In this document: one piece after another, positions 1-8,400 of the stretch | Numbering within the stretch: the stretch's first letter is position 1 | How the letters are laid out: the number at the start of each line of letters is the position of its first letter | Assembly: GCA_938028705.1 (NCBI GenBank) | Contig: CALIZI010000375.1 | Location: 1-34,322, forward strand | DNA length: 34,322 nt | Direction of reading: 5' to 3' | Origin: an uncultured Saprospiraceae bacterium | Lineage (GTDB): Bacteria; Bacteroidota; Bacteroidia; Chitinophagales; Saprospiraceae | The notes under the pieces: generated by a model | Database searches by the model: none | What the model was told of the DNA's origin: nothing | Seen by the model: the letters and a program-made list of their open reading frames with translations, nothing else | Position numbers and translations under genes: made by a program

Positions 1-289
1 AAACTTGTAAAAAGTTAGGCATAAACGCTTATGCATATATCTTAGATAGACTCAACCATAAACGAATGACTGACCTCCATAATATCATATATCAAAAAAT
101 TACTACAACACAACAATACCCTGACTTATTTACATGATACAAAGTAACGATAGTTTACAACAAAACATGATTATCTTTTTTATTTTTAATGAATTAAAAA
201 TCAGTAAAATGCAAGAAAATATCTTAATCCTGCGTCCTACGCCTTTTACATTTTACATTTATTATTTTACATTTTAAATTAATTTTAAT
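1..289. other. AT-rich gene-free edge
   Basis: No convincing coding region is seen here. The stretch is very AT-rich and ends with repeats of the short word TTTACATTTT just before the stop codon of the Wzy-like gene on the minus strand. It would be the downstream flank of that polysaccharide gene pair. I see no clear terminator hairpin. Confidence 0.5.
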
Positions 290-1702
290 TCATTTTTTAT
301 GAATATCCATATTCACCAAAATAGCAATATTCATAAAAAAGAAGGAGCCGACTTTATCGGTTTCTATCAGGTCATTCATCAGGAGAAAAGCATCAATAAT
401 GACAATGGAGAGAATGGATGCCATAATGATTTTGCGTCGGGCAGGGGAGGAGGTGGCGTAATAAATTTGTTCTCCTTTGACAAGGATAATGATGGTAAAC
501 AACAGAAAAATCAGCAGACCGGGAATCCCTTGGTCGGTCAGCATCATGAGGTAATAATTGTGTATGCCCGACATTTCGGGATTGTGGCTTACATAAGTTT
601 CAAAACTACTGACAGTATAACCTCTATAAAAATTATAAAAATTGCCCGGACCAAAACCCGTCAACAAATCTTCCTGCGACATATTGACGGCAGCCACCCA
701 ACGATAGAGGCGTTCCATCGTCGAAATATCTTCCATATTATAGGTGGCTTCTATCAGGCTATTGAAATCGTAATGCGAAATGGTGGTCTCGTAATTGGGT
801 GCGTAGTCGAGGTATTTATTATTATGCGCCAAAAAAACAACACCTGCCAACAACACCGCCAATGAAGTTCCAATGGCTATTTTCATCAGTCGCAAGCGGA
901 TGACAAAGTACGCACCCAGCGCAATCATCAAAGCAATATAAGCTGTTCGCGTAAAAGAAAATTGAATACCGATAAGGATAATCAGCATACCAATGACTAC
1001 CATCCACCACTTATTTGACCAGCGTTTGTACCAGGTCGTTGCGACCAATACATAAGGCAAAAACAAAGATAATAAAGCCGCATATACCACATGATTTCTG
1101 TAAAAAGGTCGCATAGCGAGATGACTGTCTTTGAGTGTAAAACCCGCTGAGACTTGTTGCATCAGTACAATCAATATCGTAAACAACAAAGGGATAAATA
1201 TACACCAAAATAACTGCCTGACGTACTTTTCGTCAGTAATCAGAACGCTTGTAAGTAACACAAAAACAAGGATATACCACATTTTGGCAATGAAAAATTT
1301 GGCAGAAACAAAAGCCATCTGAGAGTTAATGGCAGCTATCAGCATCCAAGCTAAATGCAGGAACAAGACCAGCATAATCGGATGCTTAAAAAACGCAGCA
1401 TTGATGCGATGCAGGTTGGAAAAGAGATAATAAATATACACCAATGTCAAACCCACAATCAAAGGTTCGGTGGGCAGGTCGGTAGCAAAGCCATTGGGCA
1501 GATAAAACTCCGTAGAAAGCGGAATACAAATTAATAATAAATAAAATATCTTACGAAAATCCACCACCGCCACAAAAGCCACCAATACCCCCAAAGGCAA
1601 AATCAACAAAGGATAAAAGCCCGTCACCAAAGCCAACACCACTCCTAAGACTATGGTAAAAGCATAGACAAGATAAAGGTAATATTGTGCATTTTTTTCC
1701 AT
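290..1702 (-). CDS. Wzy/O-antigen ligase-like polysaccharide polymerase
   Basis: The gene encodes a 470-residue inner-membrane protein with about ten hydrophobic segments and a large periplasmic loop in the second half. The loop carries the pattern typical of the Wzy_C/O-antigen ligase family: the TGFGPGNF segment, then a conserved SHNPEMSGIHNYYL histidine region, then DQGIPGL before the last membrane segments. Members of this family polymerise or ligate undecaprenyl-linked glycans at the periplasmic face. I chose the ATG at 1702 (MEKNAQYY). A GTG start six codons upstream is possible but adds only a short polar leader. The neighbour upstream in the same direction is a Wzz-like gene, so the two probably formed a unit before an IS landed between them. 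Polymerase and ligase cannot be told apart from sequence alone. Confidence 0.82.
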   Translation of the reverse strand: MEKNAQYYLYLVYAFTIVLGVVLALVTGFYPLLILPLGVLVAFVAVVDFRKIFYLLLICIPLSTEFYLPNGFATDLPTEPLIVGLTLVYIYYLFSNLHRINAAFFKHPIMLVLFLHLAWMLIAAINSQMAFVSAKFFIAKMWYILVFVLLTSVLITDEKYVRQLFWCIFIPLLFTILIVLMQQVSAGFTLKDSHLAMRPFYRNHVVYAALLSLFLPYVLVATTWYKRWSNKWWMVVIGMLIILIGIQFSFTRTAYIALMIALGAYFVIRLRLMKIAIGTSLAVLLAGVVFLAHNNKYLDYAPNYETTISHYDFNSLIEATYNMEDISTMERLYRWVAAVNMSQEDLLTGFGPGNFYNFYRGYTVSSFETYVSHNPEMSGIHNYYLMMLTDQGIPGLLIFLLFTIIILVKGEQIYYATSSPARRKIIMASILSIVIIDAFLLMNDLIETDKVGSFFFMNIAILVNMDIHKK

Positions 1703-1730
1703 AATTACTCGTCCACTCACTACTCGTTAC

Positions 1731-1808
1731 TGTTGAATCTTACTAAGTCGTGGTACATAACTCGTACTAAGTCGTGGTAGCCAAACTACTAAAAAGTCGT
1801 AGTATATT
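1731..1808. repeat. IS left terminal inverted repeat
   Basis: This 78-bp repeat pairs with 3161-3238 with about six mismatches. It contains ACTAAGTCGTGG twice, about 25 bp apart, and AAAAAGTCGTAG once. Confidence 0.9.
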
Positions 1809-1839
1809 GGCTACCATATTTCGAGCAAACAAATTTGAG

Positions 1840-2958
1840 TTATAAAGAGAAATTGCTTGCTTGATAAATTTGTTTATATATCTTGGTTAGTTCCCTTGTG
1901 GTACCCTCCATGAGTGCTTCTTTGGAGATACCCTTGATATTCATTCTAATCAATTCAAGTTCATTGACATCGTAAAAGATAAGTTGTTTAGTCCTACTGG
2001 AAAATGTAATGGTCAAGATATTTCCGGGTATAGCTTGGCGGATGTAGTATCGTTGTCCGCCCAGATGTACACACTTATTTTGTGCCACTTTTCTGTGCCA
2101 TTTTCCTCTACCTAAAAATCGGTAAATTTTAGACATATCCAAAAGTTGTTTTTCTTTTCTGATAGCGTATGGTCGTTTAGAATGAGCCGCTTGTGGATAG
2201 ACTTGTAAAGGTGCTTTTTTGTTAAAAGTTCGGCTGGGATAGTTCTCATTCAACACCTTGCGCCTATAGTTGATATTATCAAAAAGGGCATGCCAATCAG
2301 GATAACATATTCCTTTGAGGGCTTGATTAAAAATTGTTAAATGTGAGCGTTCAACGATATTATTTTGGTCTGGTGGCGGTTTATCAATAAAGTGTAAATC
2401 TATACCCAGTGCCAATAGCCATAGATGTAATTTTGAAGGAAAAGGTGATTTGCTGGAGTTCTCAATGAATACACTGTCTTTGTCTACTTGGAGGTTTTTA
2501 GGCATACCTGATTCTATGAAAGCCAGACGTAATGCCCATTTGTAATGTCTTGTAGAGGGCTGTGTGTTGGAGTTGGCTACTTCAATGGGAAAAGCCATAC
2601 AATACTTTCTTGAAAAATCATCTTTGATATCAATGAGTGCTTGAAAGCCAACACCCTTAACTGCAACAGTTCCTTTGGCATCCATTTCCCATTTCTGGTG
2701 ACAGTAGCTACTGCGTTTGATTCGAGGTTTGCCAGGCAGGGGCTCTCGCGGCTCTCTGTATTTGATGTAGCCTTTTTCCACCAAAAAACGATGAATGGTA
2801 TCCGCACTGGGCAGATCTTGTGGAGGATAGCCTTCCAATTGTAATTCAACCAGAATACTGATAGCACCCCAACCTTCGTTATGTCCGCGCAGGTACTTGA
2901 TACGCTCACCAATCTCAGCACTAAACGTACTCAATGCACCTTTTACCGGACGACCCAT
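1840..2958 (-). CDS. IS transposase, DDE integrase-core part (frame B)
   Basis: This frame encodes 372 residues with an integrase-type catalytic core. The candidate DDE triad is D93 (in WEMDAKG), D159 (in QVDKDSVF) and E203 (in NNIVERSH). An N-terminal helical region (about 1-65) resembles the second helix-turn-helix of IS481/IS1202-type enzymes, and the C-terminal 100 residues would be a basic beta-rich domain. It overlaps the upstream frame by 38 bp. Reading through with one base skipped at the A8 run near 2981 joins RIKK to GVITSSMGRPVKG without a stop. The product is therefore probably one transposase of about 424 residues, made by slippage or broken by a one-base expansion. Whether the ATG at 2958 is used on its own is unknown. 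Confidence 0.85.
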   Translation of the reverse strand: MGRPVKGALSTFSAEIGERIKYLRGHNEGWGAISILVELQLEGYPPQDLPSADTIHRFLVEKGYIKYREPREPLPGKPRIKRSSYCHQKWEMDAKGTVAVKGVGFQALIDIKDDFSRKYCMAFPIEVANSNTQPSTRHYKWALRLAFIESGMPKNLQVDKDSVFIENSSKSPFPSKLHLWLLALGIDLHFIDKPPPDQNNIVERSHLTIFNQALKGICYPDWHALFDNINYRRKVLNENYPSRTFNKKAPLQVYPQAAHSKRPYAIRKEKQLLDMSKIYRFLGRGKWHRKVAQNKCVHLGGQRYYIRQAIPGNILTITFSSRTKQLIFYDVNELELIRMNIKGISKEALMEGTTRELTKIYKQIYQASNFSL

Positions 2959-3115
2959 TGAGGAAGTGATGACACCTTTTTTTTATGCGCTGTCTCCACT
3001 TGTTGACAGTCTTAATGGAAATACCTAAAGCATCAGCTATCGTCTGGGAGGTCCAATTATCTTTTACTTTGTCTTCAATGAACTTGCGTTCTTCGAGTGT
3101 AGTTGGTCTAGCCAT
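2921..3115 (-). CDS. IS transposase, N-terminal helix-turn-helix part (frame A)
   Basis: This frame encodes 64 residues. The first 46 form a helix-turn-helix DNA-binding domain; the segment TIADALGISIKTVNKWRQRI is a typical recognition unit. The last 18 residues are out-of-frame sequence overlapping frame B and look meaningless. The frames separate at a run of eight A in the coding strand (about 2980-2987). A seven-A version would give an uninterrupted transposase. A classical -1 slip does not help, because that frame stops after about a dozen codons. A +1 (or -2) shift or transcriptional slippage is needed. Confidence 0.75.
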   Translation of the reverse strand: MARPTTLEERKFIEDKVKDNWTSQTIADALGISIKTVNKWRQRIKKRCHHFLNGSSGKRCIEYV

Positions 3116-3160
3116 ATATTGAACAATTTTAATGTATAAGTGAAATAAATATAAACCGTA

Positions 3161-3238
3161 AATATACTACGACTTTTTAATAGTTGAGCTACCATGACTT
3201 AGTACGAGTCGTGTACCACGACTTAGTAAGATTCAACA
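3161..3238. repeat. IS right terminal inverted repeat
   Basis: This is the partner of 1731-1808 and lies upstream of the transposase start. In the coding-strand sense it reads TGTTGAATCTTACTAAGTCG inward. It probably also carries the transposase promoter, which would overlap the binding repeats. Confidence 0.9.
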
Positions 3239-3292
3239 TTACTCACTACTCACTACTCGCTACTCGTTACTCACTACTCGCTACTCACTACT
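3239..3292. repeat. Short tandem repeat of TACTCACTACTCGC type
   Basis: The stretch is made of imperfect copies of TACTCACTAC/TACTCGCTAC. It continues on the other side of the IS as ACTCACTACTCGTTAC (1714-1730), so the IS inserted into it. The repeat also supplies the last codons of the Wzz-like gene (VVSSE and the stop), so changes in repeat number would change that C-terminus. Confidence 0.75.
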
Positions 3293-4401
3293 TCCCTCCA
3301 ATTTACATCTTTATAATAATTTAATATCAGCACCCCAAGCGAGCTGAGGATAAAAGCCAACATTCCGACACTCAATACGGTCAATGTACGACGCGGACGC
3401 GAGCGCACCACAGGCGTGATCGGCGGCTCGGTGATGTAGAGCGAATAGACTTCGGTATCATAGACCGTTTGGTATTGAAAATAGCGGTCGCGGAGGAAGC
3501 TGATTTCATCGGCGATGGCTTCTTGTCGCAGGCTCAGCAGCGTGACTTTCTCGCGTCCTTTGTTAAATTTATCTAAATTGATATTACTTTTACTTTTAGG
3601 AGAAGTGAGTTCAAATAGTTGACCTTCAAGACTTTGTACGTTAGATTCAAATTTATATATCGTGTCTTGTGGTACTGTACCGCTTTTTCTGGCAGCTTTC
3701 AAACGGGCGCGATTGGAAGCCAATGCCGATTCCGCTTTGACCACAAGCGTCGTCAAAAACTCCTCTTGCGATTCTACACTCACAATACCGTATTTTGAGC
3801 GCAACACGCCGATACTATCCGTCGAAGTACTATATTCGGTTTGCTTATCCGCTATTCTTTTTTTGAAAGATGACAGGATGCTTCGTTGATTGGATTTGGT
3901 CAGTCGGTTGTTGATTTCATTGATTTTGCCCAGTACCGCCCATACCATATCTGCTGTCTTTTCGCGGTCGGTATCTTCTATCGAGATTTCTATGGCATCT
4001 TCCGCATTCTTTTTGACTTTGTACAATTTCAAAAAATCTTCCATGACATAATGCGGAGCTTCCAACTCGGTAGAGTCAATATCGTAGTGAGCATACAAAT
4101 CATATTTATCTACAATATAATTAATCACTTCAGGTGAATGCGCCATGTTGAGCATCCGATTAGTTTCATCAGTACCACCAAAAAAGTCTAAGGCTTCATC
4201 TGCCCCACCAAATAAAGCTCCCCGGCTCGCAATACGTGGATTGGCAGGATAAAAAGTGGCGGTGGATTTATAATAATTCGGTGTCACCAAACAATATATT
4301 ACCGCTACCAATCCTGCTAATGCAGTAGTGATGATGATAGGAACTTTCCATTGGTAGAGTGCCTTGAGTACGTCTAAGAGGCTTTCTTTATGATTTGTCA
4401 T
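3274..4401 (-). CDS. Wzz-like polysaccharide chain-length determinant
   Basis: The gene encodes 375 residues with the usual Wzz topology. A short cytoplasmic N-terminus is followed by a membrane segment (about 17-37, WKVPIIITTALAGLVAVIYC). A long periplasmic region rich in charged coiled helices (about 130-300) comes next, then a proline-rich stretch (ITEPPITPVVRSRPRR) and a second membrane segment (about 340-362). Such proteins set polysaccharide chain length in Wzy-dependent assembly or gliding-type export. No C-terminal tyrosine-kinase domain is present. The Wzy-like gene follows in the same direction beyond the IS. A TAnnTTTG promoter element lies about 22 bp upstream of the ATG. The last residues are encoded by the tandem repeat. 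Confidence 0.85.
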   Translation of the reverse strand: MTNHKESLLDVLKALYQWKVPIIITTALAGLVAVIYCLVTPNYYKSTATFYPANPRIASRGALFGGADEALDFFGGTDETNRMLNMAHSPEVINYIVDKYDLYAHYDIDSTELEAPHYVMEDFLKLYKVKKNAEDAIEISIEDTDREKTADMVWAVLGKINEINNRLTKSNQRSILSSFKKRIADKQTEYSTSTDSIGVLRSKYGIVSVESQEEFLTTLVVKAESALASNRARLKAARKSGTVPQDTIYKFESNVQSLEGQLFELTSPKSKSNINLDKFNKGREKVTLLSLRQEAIADEISFLRDRYFQYQTVYDTEVYSLYITEPPITPVVRSRPRRTLTVLSVGMLAFILSSLGVLILNYYKDVNWREVVSSE

Positions 4402-4422
4402 GTATTGTCAGAATTTTGAAGG

Positions 4423-4430
4423 CAAAGGTA
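4423..4430 (-). promoter_or_regulatory. Candidate Bacteroidota -7 element for the Wzz-like gene
   Basis: The minus strand reads TACCTTTG, matching the Bacteroidota primary-sigma consensus TAnnTTTG, 22 bp before the ATG. A TTG exists upstream, but the spacing (about 11 bp) is shorter than the usual 19-21, so the -33 half is weak. Supported by motif only. Confidence 0.4.
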
Positions 4431-4513
4431 ACATTTATCCCAACATTTATCAGTCATCATTGAGCATTTAATAAAGTAGAAAATAAGACTAGTGCTATAA
4501 ATATAATGTTCCT

Positions 4514-4546
4514 ACTTGCTTTGAATTTCCAAAATTCAAAGCAAGT
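4514..4546. repeat. Perfect 13-bp inverted repeat
   Basis: ACTTGCTTTGAAT and ATTCAAAGCAAGT flank a 7-base loop. The stem is perfect in a region with little else. On the plus strand a short T run follows about 6 bases later, so it could be a weak terminator. It also lies 113 bp upstream of the Wzz-like start and could be a protein-binding site. Confidence 0.6.
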
Positions 4547-5096
4547 TGCTCAATTTTTAGATTACATTTACAAGACTAGTAAAATGCAAACAAAATAGAG
4601 TTGCTCATTATAAAATAGAATAAATGCCTTATACTTGTTTTATAAGTAAATTAAATGATATATGTTTAATGAAAAACAATAAATACATGACAATCAATTG
4701 ACATTTAATTTATTCTTAATAAAAATGAAAAATAGTTTAAAATTTGTGACATCATTTATATCGAAAAAATAAAATTAGTGCATAGTTACAATCATAAATA
4801 ATTAATTTTACGTATTCTTTTGTTTTTAAATAATTTAAATAAAAATGAGTAAGTATTGTGTAAAAAAGATGATTAAGTATTGTGTTTTTAACTTTTTTGT
4901 ACTTACATTTGATGTATTAATGATTAATTAAATTTTAAACCAAAGTATTTTACTCCTAAAGAAGTCACAAAAATATTTGATTATATAAACGATTGTATAA
5001 TTCATTAAACAACAACTTACCTTTCTGATATTCACTGTTAAACTGTAACACTTCCTCTTAAAAACACCCAATTATCCTATGTAATTCAATTATCAA

Positions 5097-5285
5097 TTGA
5101 TACAATCCATCTCGTTTTGCGAGTGTATCAAGGTGTGAAATTGCCGCTATATTCATCAATTTGTATGAATATGGTGTAAGCCATACCTATGCAACATACG
5201 AAATATCTTGTATGTGTATTTGATTAGACTTTGGACAAAGGAAATTGGGAAATTAGGTAATCCCGATAACTATCGGGACTTTTTT
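5097..5285 (+). ncRNA. Candidate structured RNA or leader ending in a terminator
   Basis: Consecutive stems can be drawn by eye on the plus strand. TTGATACA (5097-5104) pairs with TGTATCAA (5124-5131), with an inner CTCG/CGAG stem (5111-5114/5120-5123). ATATTCAT (5149-5156) pairs with ATGAATAT (5165-5172), in competition with TATGG/CCATA (5170-5174/5181-5185). ACATAC (5194-5199) pairs with GTATGT (5210-5215). The last stem is the CCCGATA/TATCGGG hairpin followed by six T. No protein gene lies upstream on this strand, so the terminator has no other obvious client. The segment ends about 170 bases before the giant gene. It could be a free small RNA or an attenuating leader. I do not recognise a known riboswitch class. 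No conservation data are available, and AT-rich DNA gives chance stems. Confidence 0.4.
5262..5285 (+). terminator. Rho-independent terminator-like hairpin
   Basis: CCCGATA-AC-TATCGGG forms a perfect 7-bp GC-rich stem followed by AC and six T (5280-5285). Similar CCCGAT/ATCGGG palindromes are common between genes in Bacteroidota, so it may be a dispersed repeat serving as a terminator. It precedes rather than follows the nearest plus-strand gene. Confidence 0.6.
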
Positions 5286-5309
5286 AGATTTTTACAAAAA
5301 AAACTAATT

Positions 5310-5337
5310 ATATGTTTTATTTTTTAATAAAACATAT
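5310..5337. repeat. Perfect 12-bp AT inverted repeat
   Basis: ATATGTTTTATT and AATAAAACATAT enclose TTTT, giving a perfect 12-bp stem 115 bp before the giant gene start. It may form in the leader transcript or bind a dimeric regulator. Confidence 0.5.
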
Positions 5338-5452
5338 TTAATTGACTATTAGTGAATTATGATTTTAAACCGAGTTTTCTAATTTCCTAATTCCCATTTT
5401 GTCCAAAATCCAATATTTGAAAATATATACTTGAAGAAAACCAAGTCACATT

Positions 5453-8400
5453 ATGAAAACTCTTACCGGATATATAAATGTCATCAGTCTGACCAAACTG
5501 TTTTTTATCTCCTTACTGGCAAGTGTATTTACAGTGCAATATGCCAGCGGGCAGCAGTACGTCCAGATAGGTGAAGGAACGAGCGTAACCGGAACAACTA
5601 CACCTTCGCCCATCAATATATATTATCGCAGTCTTCATGGGCAGGTGGTTTATACCAAAGAAGAACTCAATGCCGCCGGATTTTTTGGTGGTGCGATTAC
5701 CGAATTGGGTTTTTACATTGAAGGCGTACCCTCTCATGATTTACCAAATTATACGATTGGCATTAAAACGACTATGCAGGGCGATACCAGTGTATATGAT
5801 GCCGGAGCATTCACAACCGTATATAATGTGGCGAGCTATACACCTGTGGCAGGCGGGTTCGATATGTTGACTTTAGATGAGCCTTTTTATTGGGGAGGTA
5901 CGGAAAATTTACTGATTGATCTTTGTTTTGAGCAAGTTCCAAATTATACCTCTACGGGTACAGTTCGGTATTATCCAGCAGAATATGGTTTTCGCTACAC
6001 GCGGTCAGATGGCTCCAACCAATGCGGAATACCTACCAATAGTAACACAGGACAAAAACCACAATTACAACTCGCCGTATCAGGGCAAGCGACAAATGAT
6101 GTAGGTATTGCCGACCTGACGACACCAATAGATTTTTGTGCGGGCAATGAGGATATTGCGGTGGAAGTCAGAAATTTTGGTATCAATGTAATTGATTCGT
6201 TACGAGTGAATTGGAGCTTCGATGGTGTGGCACAATCCACTGTTCTGGTTACCAATCCGTTGGATACATTAGGTGGCACAGGCGCACAATTTACCACAGT
6301 TACACTAGGCAACAAAAGCTTTGTCAATGGCAATGCTTATGACCTGGAGGTGTGGACTTCTTTTCCGAATGGCGCACAAGATACCGTCAGTGTGAATGAT
6401 ACTTTGCGAACCGTTTTGCAGCCTTCACTGAACGGTACATATACCATTGGCGGTAGTTCGCCCGATTATCTGAGTATTGGCGATGCGGTTACTGATTTGA
6501 ATAACTACGGTGTTTGCGGACCGGTGACTTTTAATATCCGCAATGGTTTTTATGACGAACAATTTTCTATCAACCAATTTTCCGGCGGTGGCTGCGATGT
6601 TCCGGTCATTTTCCAATCCGAAACAGGCGATAGCACAGGCGTAGTCATCAATGATGTTATCGAAAATCCTGCAAATAATTATATCGTAGAATTAAATGGT
6701 GCAGATGGTGTCACCTTTTCGGGTATCAACTTTGTCGGAACGGGAACTTACGCCCGTATTGTATATATGCGCGATGGGGCAGACTGCAACACCTTTGAGT
6801 CATGTACCTTCGACGGAAGTGCAGTGAGTTCTACAAGCGGCAATTATACTTTAGTTGCGTCGGAGTTTAACTCAAATAATCAAAAAAATACTTTCACACA
6901 AAATGTCTTCAAAAAAGGTAGTTACGCACTTACTTTGTATGGTAGTAACAGTGGTGGTATAGGACCACCTGAACTAGATGATTTTGCAGAGGCTTCTATC
7001 GTTGACCCCGATTCGGCAAGTCTCGAAATTTCCGATAATATCTTTGAAGAACAATACGTAGGAAGTATATTTTTAGAAAATTATGGTGGTGCAAGAGTGG
7101 TGGACAATAGCCTCAATTCCAACTCTGCTTATTCGAGTTGGATATCTATTCGGATAGAAAGTTTAAATGGTGACATAGAAGGTTTAAATGATGATATAGA
7201 AGGTTTAGCTGCTATTGCAAAGAGTCTAAGTGCCAATATAAAAAAGGATTTAAATGCTAATATTATAGAAAATTCAAATGGTATAGAAGTTTCCGGCAAT
7301 ACTATATCGGCATTGAGAGGTATGGGCATTCTATTGAATAGTCAGGCAGCTTCATTTACAGAGCGCAATTTGATTGCCAATAATTTCATTACCATTAGCG
7401 GTGACAATGCAAACACACGAGGTATTTATTGTTATTTCACCACTAATACAGATATTTATCATAATAATATCAATATAACAACTACCAATTCGACAGAATC
7501 CGCAGGTTTAGATATATTCAATTTTGATAATGGAAATATTATCAATAATTGTATTGTCAATACAGGTGAGGGCTATGCTATTCGTTACGATTCTCCGACC
7601 AATTCTGTTTCAAATTATAATAATTTTTACCATGCCGGAAATAATATCGGATATTATAATAATAGCCCTATCGGTGATTTGACCGACTGGCAAAATGCCA
7701 ATGGCTTTGATGCCAATTCTATCAGCGTAGATCCTTTATACACAAGCGACACCGATTTGCATGTCAATACCATTGACCTCAATGCCGCAGCTACGCCCCT
7801 TGCCGATCTTCCCAATGATATTGACGGCGATACACGCGATGCAGCTACGCCCGATATTGGCGCAGATGAATTTACACCGCCGCCCAATGACGCAGGCGTG
7901 TTGGATATTACGCTGCCCGATAGTCCGTTTCCGGCAGGTACATATCCGGTATATGGTATATTGAAAAATTATGGTACGGATGACCTCCTCAATACCAATC
8001 TGTATTGGGAAATCAACGATGTCCTCCAACCTGTCGTCAATTGGTCGGGAACACTCACCTCCGGCGATACACTCCCCGTATTATTGGGTGATATTGACAT
8101 TACCGTTGACCAAGCCTATACTTTGAGGTCTTGGACTGACCTGCCCAATGGCGCAGCAGATATGTTTCCCGTTAATGATACCACCAATCTTATAGAGCTA
8201 TATGCAGGGCTTGGCGGCGAATATACATTAGGTGGTACTGACCCCGATTTTGCGGATTTTGCAACAGCCGAAGATGCCCTCAATCGCGGTGGTGTATATG
8301 CGCCCGTAACCATTAATGTCAGGGATGGCGTGTATAACGAACAAATCCACTTAATGGAAATTTTCGGTGTAGATTCTACCAATACCGTCACCTTCCAATC

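Larger units (their letters stand above)
1731..3238 (-). mobile_element. Insertion sequence with long inverted repeats (IS481/IS1202-like)
   Basis: This is a complete 1508-bp element. It begins TGTTGAATC and ends GATTCAACA. The terminal inverted repeats are 78 bp (1731-1808 and 3161-3238) and differ at only about six positions. Each repeat contains the word ACTAAGTCGTGG (ACTAAGTCATGG in one right-end copy) twice, which looks like a pair of transposase-binding sites. TTAC flanks both ends and may be a 4-bp target duplication. The flanks are themselves built of TACTCACTAC-like repeats, so that could be coincidence. The element carries a DDE transposase in two overlapping frames. It sits between the Wzz-like and Wzy-like genes and points the same way as both. 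Family assignment is tentative. Confidence 0.9.
5222..5411. repeat. Imperfect inverted arms around the terminator-like hairpin
   Basis: The left arm (5222-5257) contains GACTTTGGACAAAGG and AATTGGGAAATTAGG. The right arm (5379-5411), read on the other strand, contains GGATTTTGGACAAAATGGG and AATTAGG. A related word (GATTGGACTTTGGGCAAAATTGG) recurs at 33983-34005. The arms look like the ends of a small palindromic repeat element about 190 bp long, inserted directly before the giant gene. Confidence 0.45.
4402..5452. other. Long gene-free AT-rich spacer between divergent genes
   Basis: About 1050 bp lie between the Wzz-like gene (leftward) and the giant gene (rightward). I find no credible coding region. 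The left part (4402-5090) is very AT-rich and holds one strong hairpin (4514-4546) and a short direct repeat, AAGTATTGTGT, near 4851 and 4876. The right part (5097-5411) is dense with inverted repeats and a terminator-like element, listed separately. The spacer should contain the promoters of both flanking genes. Confidence 0.7.

Noticed and set aside
299-865. Plus-strand open frame of 188 codons
   Set aside because: It lies antisense to the Wzy-like gene. Its protein is rich in His, Ile and Asn with no domain or membrane pattern.
2921-2990. Standard IS3-type -1 programmed frameshift for the transposase
   Set aside because: The -1 frame after the A8 run meets TAA within about 12 codons. Only a +1 or -2 shift reaches the integrase frame.
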